This document shows positions 22,916-34,880 of a stretch of DNA of 64,000 nucleotides, one piece after another. A program made the position numbers and the translations under genes. A model generated the notes under the pieces. It saw nothing but the letters and a program-made list of their open reading frames with translations. It did no database searches and had not been told where the DNA came from. Source of the stretch: Crocodylus rhombifer (taxonomy: Eukaryota > Chordata > Crocodylia > Crocodylidae); contig JAVSML010000971.1 in NCBI GenBank assembly GCA_038503035.1, positions 879 to 64,878 of the forward strand, read 5' to 3'. Each line of letters opens with the position of its first letter. The first letter of the stretch is position 1.

Positions 22916-24097
22916 TTCAGAATTTATTTTAATAAAAACCTGAGCTGGAATAAACACACTGAGCGTGTAAGCATTAAAGTAAAACAAGCTTTGGGTCGAA
23001 TTTTATCCTTTTGCAGAAAGGCTGACAGAAGGGCGGTACGGGCAGCGCTTCAGGTCTATCGAGCTAAGGTAGAATCCATTATATTGTATGAAGCCCATGG
23101 TTCATTCCAAGATAGAAAAAATATTCTAATTACTGTAAGGCCTGTATGATGGAGATATTCGTGTTATCTGAAATGGGGCTGCTTAAAGCGAGCACTTTAG
23201 CTCATTTAAGAATTCTAAATTTTGAGATAAAAATTACAGCTTGCACCCCTATCAGATCCCCCCAAACAAGTGCATTTTAGGAGCCTCATCTCTTTCAAAT
23301 AAACCTTCACTTGCATGATTAACCAACATTTATACTGTCCGCCAGGAACGGCCTGGAAAATGTACTGACAGTTACTGACCCAGTATCTCCCCCATATTTA
23401 AAACGAGGCATAAATTTAAGAACTTAAGATGCCAACACGCAGACAGATATGCCAGCAGTGAGATTTTCTTAAACTTCCCTTTTTAAAAAATTAATAAAGC
23501 ACTCTTTTAGCCTAGAAACCTATCTAAACCGCAAACAATGAGAGGCCATTACGAGACCGCAATTCACTCTAATGAGATCTGCAGTCATTCTTGGGAGGTG
23601 ATGTCAGGCTCCTTATTCAAACAGATTTTGTTTTTGCAGGAAGAATGAGATACATGACCTAAATCACTGTTTGTGGTCTTGTTCATTATATGAAGAAATA
23701 ATATGGAAATGGATCTCCCCATTCATAGAAAATTTTAAGTACTGAGCTAACGAAGGAAAAATGACTTGGTTCCTCTCTAACAACTTACCGTCTGTCCTAT
23801 CCTCCATAGATGTATTTGCACTACTTACACAAAGAGCAAGGGCAAAAATCAAATAGATTTTTAATTGCCCTGGGGTTTTTAATTTCTTTTCCTACTATTT
23901 ATGTTGTTTCATTTTATTTCTTTTTACATATCATAATATAAGATATTCAAGTTTACTTGTTTTAATTAGCTGAATGTAATTTTACTGTATGCTTTTACCA
24001 ATAATCACAAATCATGTAATTTTATTATTAGATAATTTTATTGTTATTTGTCCTGTACTAGTTCAGTGAACGTTGTAAATAAACTACTACTACTAAA

Positions 24098-27000
24098 AAT
24101 CTAAGATTTCCAAAAATCTTCATAGGGTTATTTTTCCCCCTTAATTTTCTGCCACGTTTTGCTGGTACCTTATTTAAATAGTTTTATTAATCAGTATTTA
24201 TATTTTATCTGTCAAAAATATAAACTGTGCTATTTTATTTCCATATAAATGTAAAGACAGTTGCTATTTTTTTCAGCTAATCAATAATAAACTCAAAACC
24301 ATGTGAAACACAGATGACTTTCCATAGTTTTGTTTTCCCAGTTTTGATCGCCTTTATTAAGTTCAAATATTTTACCTGAAGAAAGAGGGCAGTTCCTTAA
24401 CAGGTGTCATTCAGTTCAGTTATATTGATGATCTGGTCCTCTATTCTGAGTTTTAAATATACCATGTAGAATACTGCTGAGAAAGGGCAGTAGATCAACA
24501 TCTGCTCTGAATTAAACCACTTCCTGCCTCCTCTTGTCCTTGTGACAAGGTAGTTAGCAGAATTTGCAAATTCATTGGAATCTGACAGGCCTACACCGTG
24601 AGCTTTCTGCTACAGCCTTGCACTTGCGACCTCTGGGCTGTCAACCGTGCGCCACAGTGCTCACGCCACCCCCGCCTCCAATTAAAGCACTCTAAATCTG
24701 TAGGAATTCCAATTCAACGGGCCAAGACGTACCCCCCATTCAATCAGAGACTATACAGCCTGAGCCAGAGCCAAGTGAAGCCTGGTGGATTTACTCTCGA
24801 TGTACTCTGGGGTAACCTGCAGCAGAATTTGGTCACCATCTTGGTCTTCACTCCACAGAAGCTTTTCATGCTTTTGCCACGCTAGTTATTGAAGCATCTC
24901 CAACGACGACATGTTTTCGCCTTATTTGTCCCATTTTAAAATCCGCTGCTTTCTTTGCCAGCTAGAAGAAAGACTGCAAAGGCAAGATTGTGTAAACATC
25001 CTAATTGGTGTGATCGCATATTTTCTATATTGTGAAGAGTGGCAGCAGTTATATTGACCGATCAGTGCCAGTTGACAGCAAAATGTCAAGACGGGGTTGC
25101 AACAATGTACTTTGTAATGAACCAACTCTGAATACAAAGTCAAGACAGGATAGTGGAAATCAAGTGAGAATGAAAAAGTATAAACACTTCTGATTAACAG
25201 CCAATAGCACCAGCTGGAGCACACAATATAACAGTCCTGCCAGAGCAAAAGGGTCAGCTCCACCAGTGACAGACTTGGCAGTACAACCTTGTTAACAGTG
25301 AGATGAAACCTCATTTGCTCACAGTTTCATAGGATGTTTTGCAGCCATCCATTGTAAATTGGCGTTACTGGATGGAAGCATATTTAGTTCCGACTCTCCG
25401 GCAAAACATAAAGAATTTCACTATGAATACCGTCGGCCAGCAAAACAGGTGCGGAACCAAGCTGCCCGAGCACCTTCCAAACAAAACATGAAAATCATCA
25501 CAGAAAAGGCTGTAAAACTGACTCCTGAATAAGTGGCCGTGTGTGTTCTTATTAAGCTCTCACCAGCATGCCCAAGCGCTGTGGAACCTGATAAAAATCT
25601 TCCACTACAGCAAGAAAACAATGTCGTTCTTGAATGCTGCATACCATTATGGCCCCATTCAAAAGGAGTGTCATAAGCTGCCTGACAAGCTATTTTGAAA
25701 GAGGATCTTCCATAATAAGTAAATAGCAGTTATAGACAATTAAAAGATTAAGGGAATTAAAGTTTCATCATGTAACCTCATAAATTTTGCTGCTATTTAA
25801 ATGCTACTCTTCTGTCTAAGTTGCTTCATCGGGATTGTATTTTAAAACCAAATATTTTATCTCCAGTCTCCAAGGTCTCCTTCAACATTCTTGCTTTGCA
25901 GCTCTGAGTTGTTTGGAGCTAATTTACAAAGATTTTATGCATTAATAAATACATCAAAATTCATCCTAAGCAGAAATGTAGTTTCCTTGTAAAGAGAAAG
26001 TATGAGAACCTACTACTACTTAGTGCCAGATCAATATAACACTGAATAAATCTGACAGCGTAAGTCAAAAGGAGTTGACTTCTATGAAGTCAAGATTTCA
26101 TCCATCAAACTGAGACAACTTGCATCAAATATTTTCACATTTAAAAAAAATTCAGACTCTGATCCTGCAAGCTCCCCCTAGTATGATATGAAACCTTACT
26201 AATTTGCTAGGGGCCTAGGGCTATATTTTTCAATTCAAGACTGAAACAAAAACAAAACACAACTTTACCGGAACATGTATTAATTTCCTGTATCGTATGC
26301 ATAACACACCCACAACATACTATGCAAAAATAATCAAAAGATTTTGTTTCTTCAGGCCTTTAGTCATTAGAAATAAATACAGATCTCTTCCTGATTCATA
26401 AAACCAAAATCTGGCTTCCCTAAGCATCCTGACAGTGCATCCAGTGCCCCACTGAAAGTTTCTTTTACATTGAGTTAATGTTCATCTGAGTGAATGCTTC
26501 CATACCAAAGGTAATGCTTTCAGTGAGAGTTATAAAACAATCTTCAGGGCTATGAAATTGGAGTTACATTACAAAGAGCAGCTAACAGATACCAGAATTA
26601 CAGAAGGAGGAATGGCTAGATTAGTGGGACATCATGACCATTAACAAAGGGGAGCGGGACATTAACACCTGTGAAATGAGGAGTTTAAAAGGAATCAGGT
26701 AGATTGTAATGAGCCATGAAGTCAAGCGGCTCCTTCATTGCTGCCTGAATACAAATGCTTCTGCTGTTTGTTAGGCACAAGGTTTTAAACTTTGGGTAGA
26801 CAAGGAATCAAAGGGGCATGCAACTCCATCACTGTACCACCCCCCCCACCCCCTCGCTTGGACATGCCCCTGAATGAATCTATGCCAGTTTGCACCTGCA
26901 TGGGGTCTGACCCGAGCAGAAGTGTTTCCTGGATCAGAGTCCTTGTCTGTAACCGTGGTGCCTTACATTGGAATAGTGCACGGATAATCAGGTTTCTCAT

Positions 27001-27160
27001 GTTATCTAATCGATGTGCCTTGTTACACATGACAACAAGGTGATCAGTGCTAGTGCTAGCCTGAGTTTGGAGCAGTCACATTGCAGCCCAGCAGAGACCT
27101 GGAGTACTGAAAGGTAAGGCTCCCCACCTCCACTCCCCCCAAGGCTCCTACACTTACTTG
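24098..27160. other. Gene-free stretch
   Basis: 24560-25700 is less AT-rich, shows several CpGs and no repeat text; it could hold conserved non-coding or an ancient remnant. The minus frame 25421-25642 (73 codons) has no recognised domain. 26560-26780 looks like candidate conserved sequence. 26837-26856 is a C-rich run. Confidence 0.4.
26560..26780. promoter_or_regulatory. Candidate conserved non-coding element
   Basis: Non-repetitive, with closely packed motifs of the kind found in vertebrate enhancers (CATTAACACCTGTGAAATGA with an E-box-like CACCTG, GTAATGAG). This is a visual judgement only, with no alignment behind it. Confidence 0.15.
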
Positions 27161-27364
27161 TGGCTGCCGGTGTTGTCTGTCCCAGGGGAGCAGGCAGAGA
27201 AGGGTTAATCTGCCTGACCAGCACCTGCACCCAACTTCTGCTACCAGGCTGCTGCTCTTCTCTGGTGTGAGCCTGGCCCAGAAAGCAGCAGCAGTAGCAG
27301 CAGCTGGGCAGGCAGGTTAACCCTCCCTTGCCTGCTCCCCCAGGACAGACAGTACAGGCAGCCC
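27161..27364. repeat. Palindromic element core (~200 bp)
   Basis: The left arm GGCTGCCGGTGTTGTCTGTC...GGGGAGCAGGCAG...AGGGTTAATCTGCCTG (27161-27217) is matched in reverse complement at 27305-27364. The centre contains a (GCA)n-like patch. Weaker similarity continues outward (CTAGCCTGAGTTTGGAGCAG near 27057 against the reverse complement of 27462-27490), so the full element may span ~27045-27495. Probably a non-autonomous DNA transposon. Confidence 0.65.
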
Positions 27365-28104
27365 CAAATTAGCAGGTGGGGGGGCATTTAGAGGGGATTT
27401 GGAGTGCTACAGAAGGTAGGAGGGGAGCAGTCAGCCAATCCAGGCTAGCGGAGGAGTGGGGGGCAGCGTTCAAACTAGGGTGTAGCCTAGAGTGACCACA
27501 CATTAAAGGTAGCACAAGCTGGGTAACACAGATCAGAATAAACCTAAGCTGGAATGGCATAACTTAAAGTCACCTAAAGAGTGTTTAAAACTAGTTTCAA
27601 GTGTTAACACAGACAATCTAGGGGTTAAGAGCTCAAGGAGCCACCTAAAATTAACATGCAACAAAGCCCTATGGTAGTTCTTTAGCATAACTAAACATTG
27701 TAGTTTCTTCACATCCATAAACACATTGATCCTGCAGAACAGGTAATTGGGGTTTATTCTCTTGTAGATGAAAGTATAATTAAGTCTTTTTTCTCCCCAA
27801 AGTATTGGATCACACTTCAGCTTGAGGGTAAGGATGAGCTAAATTTAGATCATTCAAAAATAAAAGATGACGATGGCAACCCTCAAGGGGCACAACCATC
27901 ACAGTTGATAATTATTCTACCTTCAAGGTAACAATACATGAAGGAAGAATTACTGACTATTTCAGCAGAGAGTAGAACAAAGAGAAATGACCAGAAACTA
28001 AGGGAAAAAGTTTAATGTTTGAAATTAGGAGAGAACTTCTCAAGACCAATGAGATGGAGGAAGACTCCCAAGGAATGTGGATGGAGCATATTCAGTGTGA
28101 ATAG

Positions 28105-28345
28105 GTAGTCTGGCTTGGTGGTTAACACACTGGTGTAAGATTCAAGACATCTACGTTCCAGCTCTGACACGTGTCTGCTGAGTGATCACAGGCAAGCTGC
28201 TTTTTCTGCCTGCAAAACGGGGCCAATGATACAGATTCAGTGATGTCAAGCATTTTGGATCCATGAGTAATAAGTGCTGCTGGGAGAATAAGAGTGCCTG
28301 GGTTAATACCTTGAACTACTTTGGAATAAAAAAAGAAGTTCAATA
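28105..28345 (+). mobile_element. MIR-like ancient SINE fragment
   Basis: TCTGGCTTGGTGGTTAACAC followed by ACTGGTGTAAGATTC is a tRNA-like head. The core TTCCAGCTCTGACACGTGTC...GTGATCACAGGCAAGC and CTGCCTGCAAAACGGGGCCA then follow the MIR order (promoter head, core, 'cctgtaaaatggggaca'). Confidence 0.6.
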
Positions 28346-30480
28346 AAATAACTGTAGGCTTGATTCAGAACTGAATGTGCACCCCTCACTGTCTCTGCAA
28401 GAGAGAATAGTATTTACTCAGGTAAGTGGTCATACAGAAGCAAACAAAAGAATTTGCATGAGCAAGGCTATCCCAATCAAGTCTGGAGTAGCAGGCTTGT
28501 ATTGCATGCATGCTTATACAGTGTGACCTAAAAAACCTTTTTTACCTGATGAATCAGTCTGTAATTGGGTACACTTGTTTTCATTGTCCATTTTTACTTT
28601 ATGTCAAAGGCTAGTCAGCTGCAGTAGGCACCAGCTGAAGCAAAGGATGATGCTAAGCTGCATTAACCCAACCAAAGTCCCAGGGAGATGCCTGTGAGGG
28701 ACAAATTCCCCCCCTGACCCCCTCTGTTGGGGTTAGGAATTTGTTCAAGGCTCATACAAACTTTTCTCCCTGTCCCTCAAATCCCAGCATAAATTGTCTT
28801 GGTATGGGAACTTCAGGGCCAAGACTCCCAAGTCTTCTCCATCTGACTGCCAGAGAGATCAGATGCTGAGTTTTAGGAAACTACTTCATGCTACACTCCT
28901 GAAACTACAGTCCAGGGCTTGGTAAGCGTAGTGGTAGAGTGGCATCCCCCACTTAACTACTTACAAGAGTGTCTAGTATGAGTTACATAAAGCCAAGGGT
29001 CAACAATCTATGACCCCAGACCAGATCTGGACTGTGAAGAGGTCTGATCCAGGCTGCAGAGATCTGATCTGGGATGGGGAAAAAAAGAGGAAACTGTTGA
29101 TCCTCAGCACCTGAGCTTACCCTTGCTGCAGAGGGGCTGGGAATCCGGCAGCCAGCCACTCCGAGGGGAACAGAGACTTTGGGCTTGTAGCAATGGCTGG
29201 GTCATAAGCTCCAGCCTGTGTCAGCAAAATGATGCCAACCCCGCATCTTGGCCAATGTCATTATAGTGACCTGCAAGTGCCCATCTGAGGTTAATACAGT
29301 ATTACAGTCTATGCAGCCCTTGTTTGGTAAGACTGTCAAGAAGGCTGGTAGGTACACTTGTAAAATGCAGCCTCTCACAACAATCCTTTTCTCCCTTTGC
29401 ATTGGCAACAAAACAGCCTATGCAAGGCTAATGGGAACCCTTTATTTCCAAAGCTGAGTATACAGCACTTACGATCCATCTTAAAAATAGAAAAAACAAG
29501 CTCACTGCCAGCTAGTAAACAGATACGAGCTTTTTCTTATAAAGTACTTCTGCTCATTACGATCTAATGCCTTCATAAAATAGAAAGCCGAATGCCTGAA
29601 TTTGGTCCTGGAATGCATAAAGGAGGACTTGATGGTCAACTGTGCAGAGTCGCCTTTTATATTTACAACTTTTATTCCACTTATTGAAACGTCCTTTCAG
29701 AACTATGAGGAATAATTTTTGAAGATGACCTCAGGCAGTTGGACATTATCATCTTATTAGAAGACACAGCAAACAGAACTGACAATGACAGAGATTCACT
29801 AGCATGTCAATAAGAATACATATGAAGTACCAGACATAATAGTATTAGGCAGTAGCTCTAGCAGCCTCCTGAGAGACATGTATTCTGACAATAGTATATA
29901 ACTATTGGTCTTAGGGAAAAAAAATAGGTGACTGAGAAATGCAGCTGCACAAAACCCTTTAAGACTAAAGCCTGTAGCTCTATAAGAAGACGTTCTCTTG
30001 GGAGCAACATCTTAGATCACTAAGCTGCATCCCAGTGCTGGCAACTATAAAACAGGAGTCTTGCTTGCTCTTATGAGTTTGTCAAGTATGTTTGAGAAGA
30101 GTCGGAATATATTCATTTTCTTGTAACAGGTGCGTACGTTTGTATTTGTGGGAACTGATCGAACAACTTCTTTTTGCAAATGGGTTCTTCATAGAAAATG
30201 CACTCCCAGATTTAACACAATGTATATAATTCCCTCCATCCAGGAGACTGGTGTTCTGCAAACTGTTCCTCTCATTTAATTTAGCGGAGGGCAACTCAAC
30301 AAAACAACGCTGAGGTCAGTTTGGTTACACCTGTGTAAAATTGGTGCAAGCGACCTCCAAATCAAGCTATCAGCAGGTACGTTGTGATCTATATGACCAC
30401 CACTGGGAAACAGCTCTAGGAAAGGATGCAACTCATGATTTACCAGCGATGGCAACACTACACAAGGACCGATACAAACT

Positions 30481-30509
30481 GGGGGGGAAAAAAAAAAAAA
30501 AAAAAAAAC
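30481..30509. repeat. G7A22 homopolymer run
   Basis: A G-run followed by 22 As. Upstream sequence is not recognisable as a retrocopy, so I do not call a processed pseudogene. Confidence 0.85.
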
Positions 30510-30834
30510 AATCAAGAAGCCACATTCTGTCTGTATCAACGTGAAGAAATAGGCTCACCGTACCTAAGTGAAACCATAGGGGACAATCTAAGTAGACTAG
30601 AATGAAATTAACTTAGATGTATTTTAATCAAAACACCAGCATTAACTAAGTGGAACCAAAGAAAGGATTAGGAAAGAACAAAATGTGAGACTAACTTATT
30701 AGAGAAATGGTGGTTAAGTGGCAAAATCACTAGATGGGACATTCATTCCAACACCTTTAATACCAATGGCGTTCCAGATTAGCTGCGTGGCAGTCATTGT
30801 AGCTACACGAGTTAAAATGGGTATGTGAACGGCT

Positions 30835-31060
30835 GCTCAGACTGAGGGTCGAGGAGATTCTAGCTCAACCCCAAGCTCTGTCATGGACTCACTGAGCAAC
30901 TTCTTTGCTCTGTGCCTAGGTTTCCCACATGTAAAATAGGGCAAATAACCTTCCCATTTTTGTCTAGTTAAATTGTAAGCTTTGTCAGGCAGGAAATATT
31001 TTCCTACAATGTATTTTATAGCACATAGCATAATGGGACTGCAGGTCATATAAACAACAA
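30835..31060 (+). mobile_element. MIR/L3-like ancient retroposon
   Basis: AGGAGATTCTAGCTCAACCC...TGTGCCTAGGTTTCCCACAT then GTAAAATAGGGCAAATAACC and AAATTGTAAGCTTTGTCAGG follow, in order, the MIR/L3-type core and 3' end, closing with TATAGCACATAGCATAATGG and an ATAATAATAA-like tail. Confidence 0.65.
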
Positions 31061-31149
31061 CTATAATAATAACAGCTATTAATTATGTATTGTAATTATA
31101 TGCTTTTTACATCTCTAGATGTGATTTTGGGGAGTTTAATTCAGTTTTA

Positions 31150-31215
31150 TTTGGCAAGTGCTTGGAGATAGCCAGATGAAAGGGGCAAAAGGAATGTAAA
31201 TTATTATACATTTTT
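31150..31215 (+). mobile_element. Fragment of L3/MIR-type 3' end
   Basis: AAGTGCTTGGAGATAGCCAG then ATGAAAGGGGCAAAAGG and TGTAAATTATTATA match the usual 'gctttgagatc...gatgaaaggcgctatataaatg' closing text of old amniote elements. Confidence 0.5.
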
Positions 31216-33429
31216 TCAGTGGTTTTTTTTTTAATTATTATTATTTCAGTCCAGATAGGTTATTGTTGCTTAGTTTTTGCTTTGAGTTTTGCAGGTTCAA
31301 TTGAATTCAAACTCTCAAAGGGAAACTTGCCTGCAACTGATGGATTTCCCTTGGGGCCAGTATTGAAACCTTTTAAAACCATGAAGTTCATGTGATTTTG
31401 AAGATTACAGATGAACTGAGACTGTTTTGAAACACAACCCAGATTTCTGTAAAAGGTTAGTGAGCTTTAGAGTCTTTTGATGAACACAATCTTTGCTACA
31501 AGTATGTAAGCAAACTAGAGATTTAGCCCCAGTCAAAAATCACAAAGCCTCCAAACTCTAGATGTGTTTTATTCCTAGTATAGATTGAATATGTGACACC
31601 CCTGTGCAGGTTTTTAATTTTTTTTTTCTATTTATAACTGGCCTATACCACGTCCTCTCCATTACACTACAGCTGAACTACCTGAATTCCACCTCAATTT
31701 TGAATCCATTTGTAAATAAGAGCTCAAAGCAGAAGTTTTTCATCTTAAATTGTACGTACCTTTTGCACGACTCTACAAACAACACCCCTTTGCCAAAATG
31801 TTGCTTTGACTAGGGTGAACGGAAGAAGCAGCAGGAATCACCTCCTGTCTGGGTAATGGAATAGCATCCTTGGCCACCAGGACTTCAATTCTTTGCTAAA
31901 AGGTTCTGCAGACGTCTATTTGCCCTTTCTTATAAGGCACTATGCAAATATTATGAAATGGTTTAACTCCACATGCAAGTGTCTAATGCTTTTCTCTGTC
32001 TTCTCAGAGATAGTCTTTAATTAGTCAATAATTGCTTGAAGGCTTCAATTGATTGGCATTATAAACACGGGAAAATGAAAATGGTCCTTTTATTTCAGAG
32101 CTGTATTTAAGGTTTAGTAAAATGTTAGCAGCATATCATTAAGCAGAACAGAGCAAAGCAGACTGAAAAGCACGTTTAAGAAGCATGACTAAAGACCACA
32201 CTATCCTGCTTTACTCTTCAGATTAGGATAGTGACAAGAAATAAATGAAGATTATGCATGTGCAGTTCTAGAAGACATCAAAATACTGTACTCTGCACTG
32301 CCTTGCTTATAAATACCCTCACACTTCCAGGGAATTTGACAAACAGCTGCAAAAGCTCAGCAGGTTTTTGGTGTCATTTCTGGAGAGATTTATGCTCTCT
32401 TTAGCTCTGGAATGCTATGTGTTCATTTTATAAAAGGCAGAAATAGGTTTCATCTGTGGTTCTGTTGCGGCAGATTTCATTTATCTGTTGTCAGGGTCTA
32501 ATGAAAAACATTTTAGGCTGGTATTTCCGAAGGTGTCAGCCCACATCCATTTTCCAAAGCTACACTTTTTTTTATCCCCCCTCATGCCACAGAAACCGCA
32601 GTGTCTGAAGAATCTTAACACTAGTCATACATAACAAATGTGCCACATAACACCTTTAAACACGGAGATCATGCTGAGCAATAACCTGTATGATATTTTC
32701 ACAATGTGGGTGAATCACTGTAAGCAGTAGGAAAAATTTGGACAATTATTTCCCACGCTGCTGAATAAAATTATTGGTGCTACATACAATTCTCAATCTC
32801 AAAAAGCAAATAGCTAAGACCAAATCCTGCAGCCCATAGTATCTATTCAAGCACTTCTTCTGACATCACTTGTAAATAGACCAAAGCAAGATCTGCAATA
32901 TTTATTTAAATTGGGACTTCCATGATGCACAGACCTTGTACAGGTTGTCTTCACATGAACATGTATCTGGAAGTTTAGCTTAAGGATTGCACACAGTGAC
33001 TGCAGTTAAACGTACTACATTATATTCCAGTTGCAAGTATATTAAATAAGTGCATAAAACAAAGCAAAGCCCAATATATTAATTACATTGTAATGAACTC
33101 GGATTGTACACATAGATATATCCAGGTGGAATATAGCTAGATATATGTTAACTTCAACGCATAGGACTCTTGCCCCGCTGCCTAATTTGTATCTTAATTT
33201 TACTCTGTTTTAAAGTACGGTTGGTTTATATGGACGAGGAGCTATCAATTCCAAGGCTACTATTAGGAGCATAAGGAGCCTTAATGATTTGCAAAAAAGC
33301 TTACCACAGGCTGTTCCTATTGTTAATGAGCGTTGGCAATAGCAGTCTCCGGATACAAGGACAATGGTCTTCTAATAAATAGGGAAGTCATCAGTGAATC
33401 CATAGATGACTGAGGAGGCTGAACCAAAA
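31216..33429. other. Gene-free stretch with candidate regulatory sequence
   Basis: No mobile-element ends seen. Includes the candidate conserved block at 31880-32520. The 33150-33370 segment is likewise non-repetitive, rich in TAAT/ATTA sites. Confidence 0.4.
31880..32520. promoter_or_regulatory. Candidate conserved non-coding element
   Basis: A non-repetitive block with an octamer-like TATGCAAATATT (31941-31952), homeodomain-like TTAATTAGTCAATAATTG (32018-32034) and CAATTGATTGGCATT shortly after, and a long run of sequence without repeat text. The combination resembles vertebrate developmental enhancers. No comparison was possible. Confidence 0.2.
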
Positions 33430-33830
33430 TCTGCATGTCCGGCAGATGTGGCAAATAGTTTAGAATCAAATTCTTCTTCTTTTTTTTTTTGTCATTTGCA
33501 AAGGCTAGGATGTATGCACTGAAAAGTGTTGCATGTTATCCGCTCTGAGTAACAATCTTGTTCTTGATAGCAAAACCAGTGATACGGATGTATCTTTTTC
33601 AGCTTTTCTTTTCCAAGAAAAAGGCATAACCCCTGTGCTCCAAGAGCTGCTTCTCTCTTGCACATCTAATCTCACTAAGTGCAGCAATATCAATGTCAAA
33701 TCAAATTGCGCAAGTTGTCTGGCTACCAGTGCCATCCTCCGCTCCAGTGAGCGAGTGTTAGGACTATCCATCAGGTTGCAACATTCCAGGTTGCAAGCTT
33801 CCGTATTTCATTTGGGCTGCAAATAGAGAG
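33430..33830 (-). pseudogene. APE-type endonuclease remnant of a LINE
   Basis: Intact relatives nick target DNA to prime LINE insertion. On the minus strand from ~33795: TWNVATLMDSPNT, then LERRMALVARQLAQFD, a frameshift, DIDIAALSEIRCAREKQLLE, GYAFFLEKK, a stop, then ITGFAIKNKIV and SAYILAFAND (33500s). This order (TWNxxTL - ERRxALVAxxL - DIxALSExR - GFAxKN - SAYAP) is that of the apurinic-like endonuclease of RTE-type LINEs and the related CFDP2-like proteins. The Glu of LSEIR, a catalytic position, is kept. The T12 run at 33480-33491 (A-run on the coding strand) lies where Asp/Glu-rich codons are expected, so it is probably an in-place expansion, not a tail. No RT follows. Confidence 0.75.
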
Positions 33831-34880
33831 TGATCCCACTGGACTTGGTTCTCCAGGCAGGTGAAATGAGATAAAGTAGATTTAGGGCACATTTTCTAGC
33901 CCACCTGCCCCAGGTGGGGTGAGCAGAGCGGCTCTTAAATAGTCTTGTTCAACCATGACTGCAGCTGCCAAATTGCACACCTGTCTCAGCTCCAAGTACA
34001 AAAGAACCATTGTGACTTTGTTGCCTCCATGTAAGTCTGTGATAGGGGCTTCCAATAATCCCTAGCACCTGCCCCCATCACCACTCATCCATTGCCATAG
34101 GACTTGCTACTGAGGACAGATGCCCGTGTGTCTTCCTTTAATAGGGAAATGCTGTTGTGCATCAGCAACCACACAGTACTTTTCAGGAAGGAAAGTTTTA
34201 CCCAAGGCAATGAAAATCTAAATGACTGGAGGTTTCCATTTTGCTGCAGCCTTTATTTTGCAGCTATTGTGAGGTATTGCTTTCTTCATCTACTTGCTCC
34301 ACTATTGAGGACTTTCATTTTTATTTTTGGATAGCTTTTAGTTTGGAAACCTTGCTCTTGATCTTGCCACCATGGAGGGGGGCAAGAGGGAGTACAAAAC
34401 TCTAGCTAGCATCTCTTTCAAAGTTATTAGTATCACATGGACCCCTCTACAATGTCAAGCTGCAATCCATGGGAGGACTTAATGATCATTGTTTACACTG
34501 ATTTTGGGTAAGTGCCTTTTTTTTAGTCTCTAGACTATATATCCTAAGTACACAGAGTACACTGTAACGGAAAACTTTTTCAGTGGAAAGACAAAGGGAC
34601 AAAAATGGAGGGAGATGTTTTAAAAATAGTGGTGATGGAAACAAAGTGATTATCCCTCTAAGCTACTAGCTCAAGTACAACCAGGACAATAGCGACCAAA
34701 ACATATTGCCATATGATGACTCTTTGATAATGCCCAAGAAATGAGTTTGTGTTGCATACCATCATAGTTAATAGGTGGTGGATATCCATATAATAAAACC
34801 ATAATCATCTTAGAAAACAATCTTGTCAATGGGCAGGACAGATTGGATGGGCATGGAGACTAATATATTCTCTAATTTTA
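33831..34880. other. Gene-free stretch
   Basis: Unique-looking sequence. The frame 34104-34334 is open for 76 codons with no domain. No repeat ends recognised. Confidence 0.4.

Larger units (their letters stand above)
21090..23722 (+). pseudogene. LINE reverse transcriptase and CCHC remnant
   Basis: An intact copy would encode a reverse transcriptase. 21090-21299 is open for 70 codons and includes RVRQG (RQG at 21213-21221) followed by LFNLFLNDL-like text (IYFNLFLNDL), a standard LINE RT motif. A frameshift and a stop follow, then FYAGDV at 21320-21337, the F/YADD active-site box with the first catalytic Asp replaced by Gly. After the insertion the frame resumes exactly: DVALMSQF, SLEINTAKSKVFG (22706-22855). 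Further on come LSWNKHTERVSIK-like post-RT text and a CCHC knuckle at 23629-23679 (CFCRKNEIHDLNHCLWSC, spacing C-x-C-x9-H-x4-C). Not functional. Confidence 0.85.
21060..24097 (+). mobile_element. Non-CR1 LINE fragment, split by a younger element
   Basis: Two LINE blocks, 21060-21337 and 22704-24097, read in the same direction. The order is RT fingers/palm, post-palm region, C-terminal CCHC knuckle, AT-rich 3' UTR, and a tail ending GTAAATAAACTACTACTACT at ~24095. The ACT-repeat tail and RT wording differ from the CR1 copies here, so this is a separate LINE clade; I cannot name it. The 5' end is truncated or unrecognisable upstream of 21060. The whole is old: many stops and frameshifts. Confidence 0.8.
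27500..30834. other. Gene-free stretch
   Basis: Holds the ancient retroposon at 28105-28345 and a G7A22 homopolymer at 30481-30509. 28994-29060 (AAGGGTCAACAATCTATGAC, CCAGACCAGATCTGG) resembles the head of another hAT-like family, but no matching end was found. No gene. Confidence 0.4.

Noticed and set aside
28994..29250. Possible further hAT-like element starting AAGGGTCAACAATCTATGAC
   Set aside because: The head resembles a known style, but no matching inverted end or target duplication could be found.
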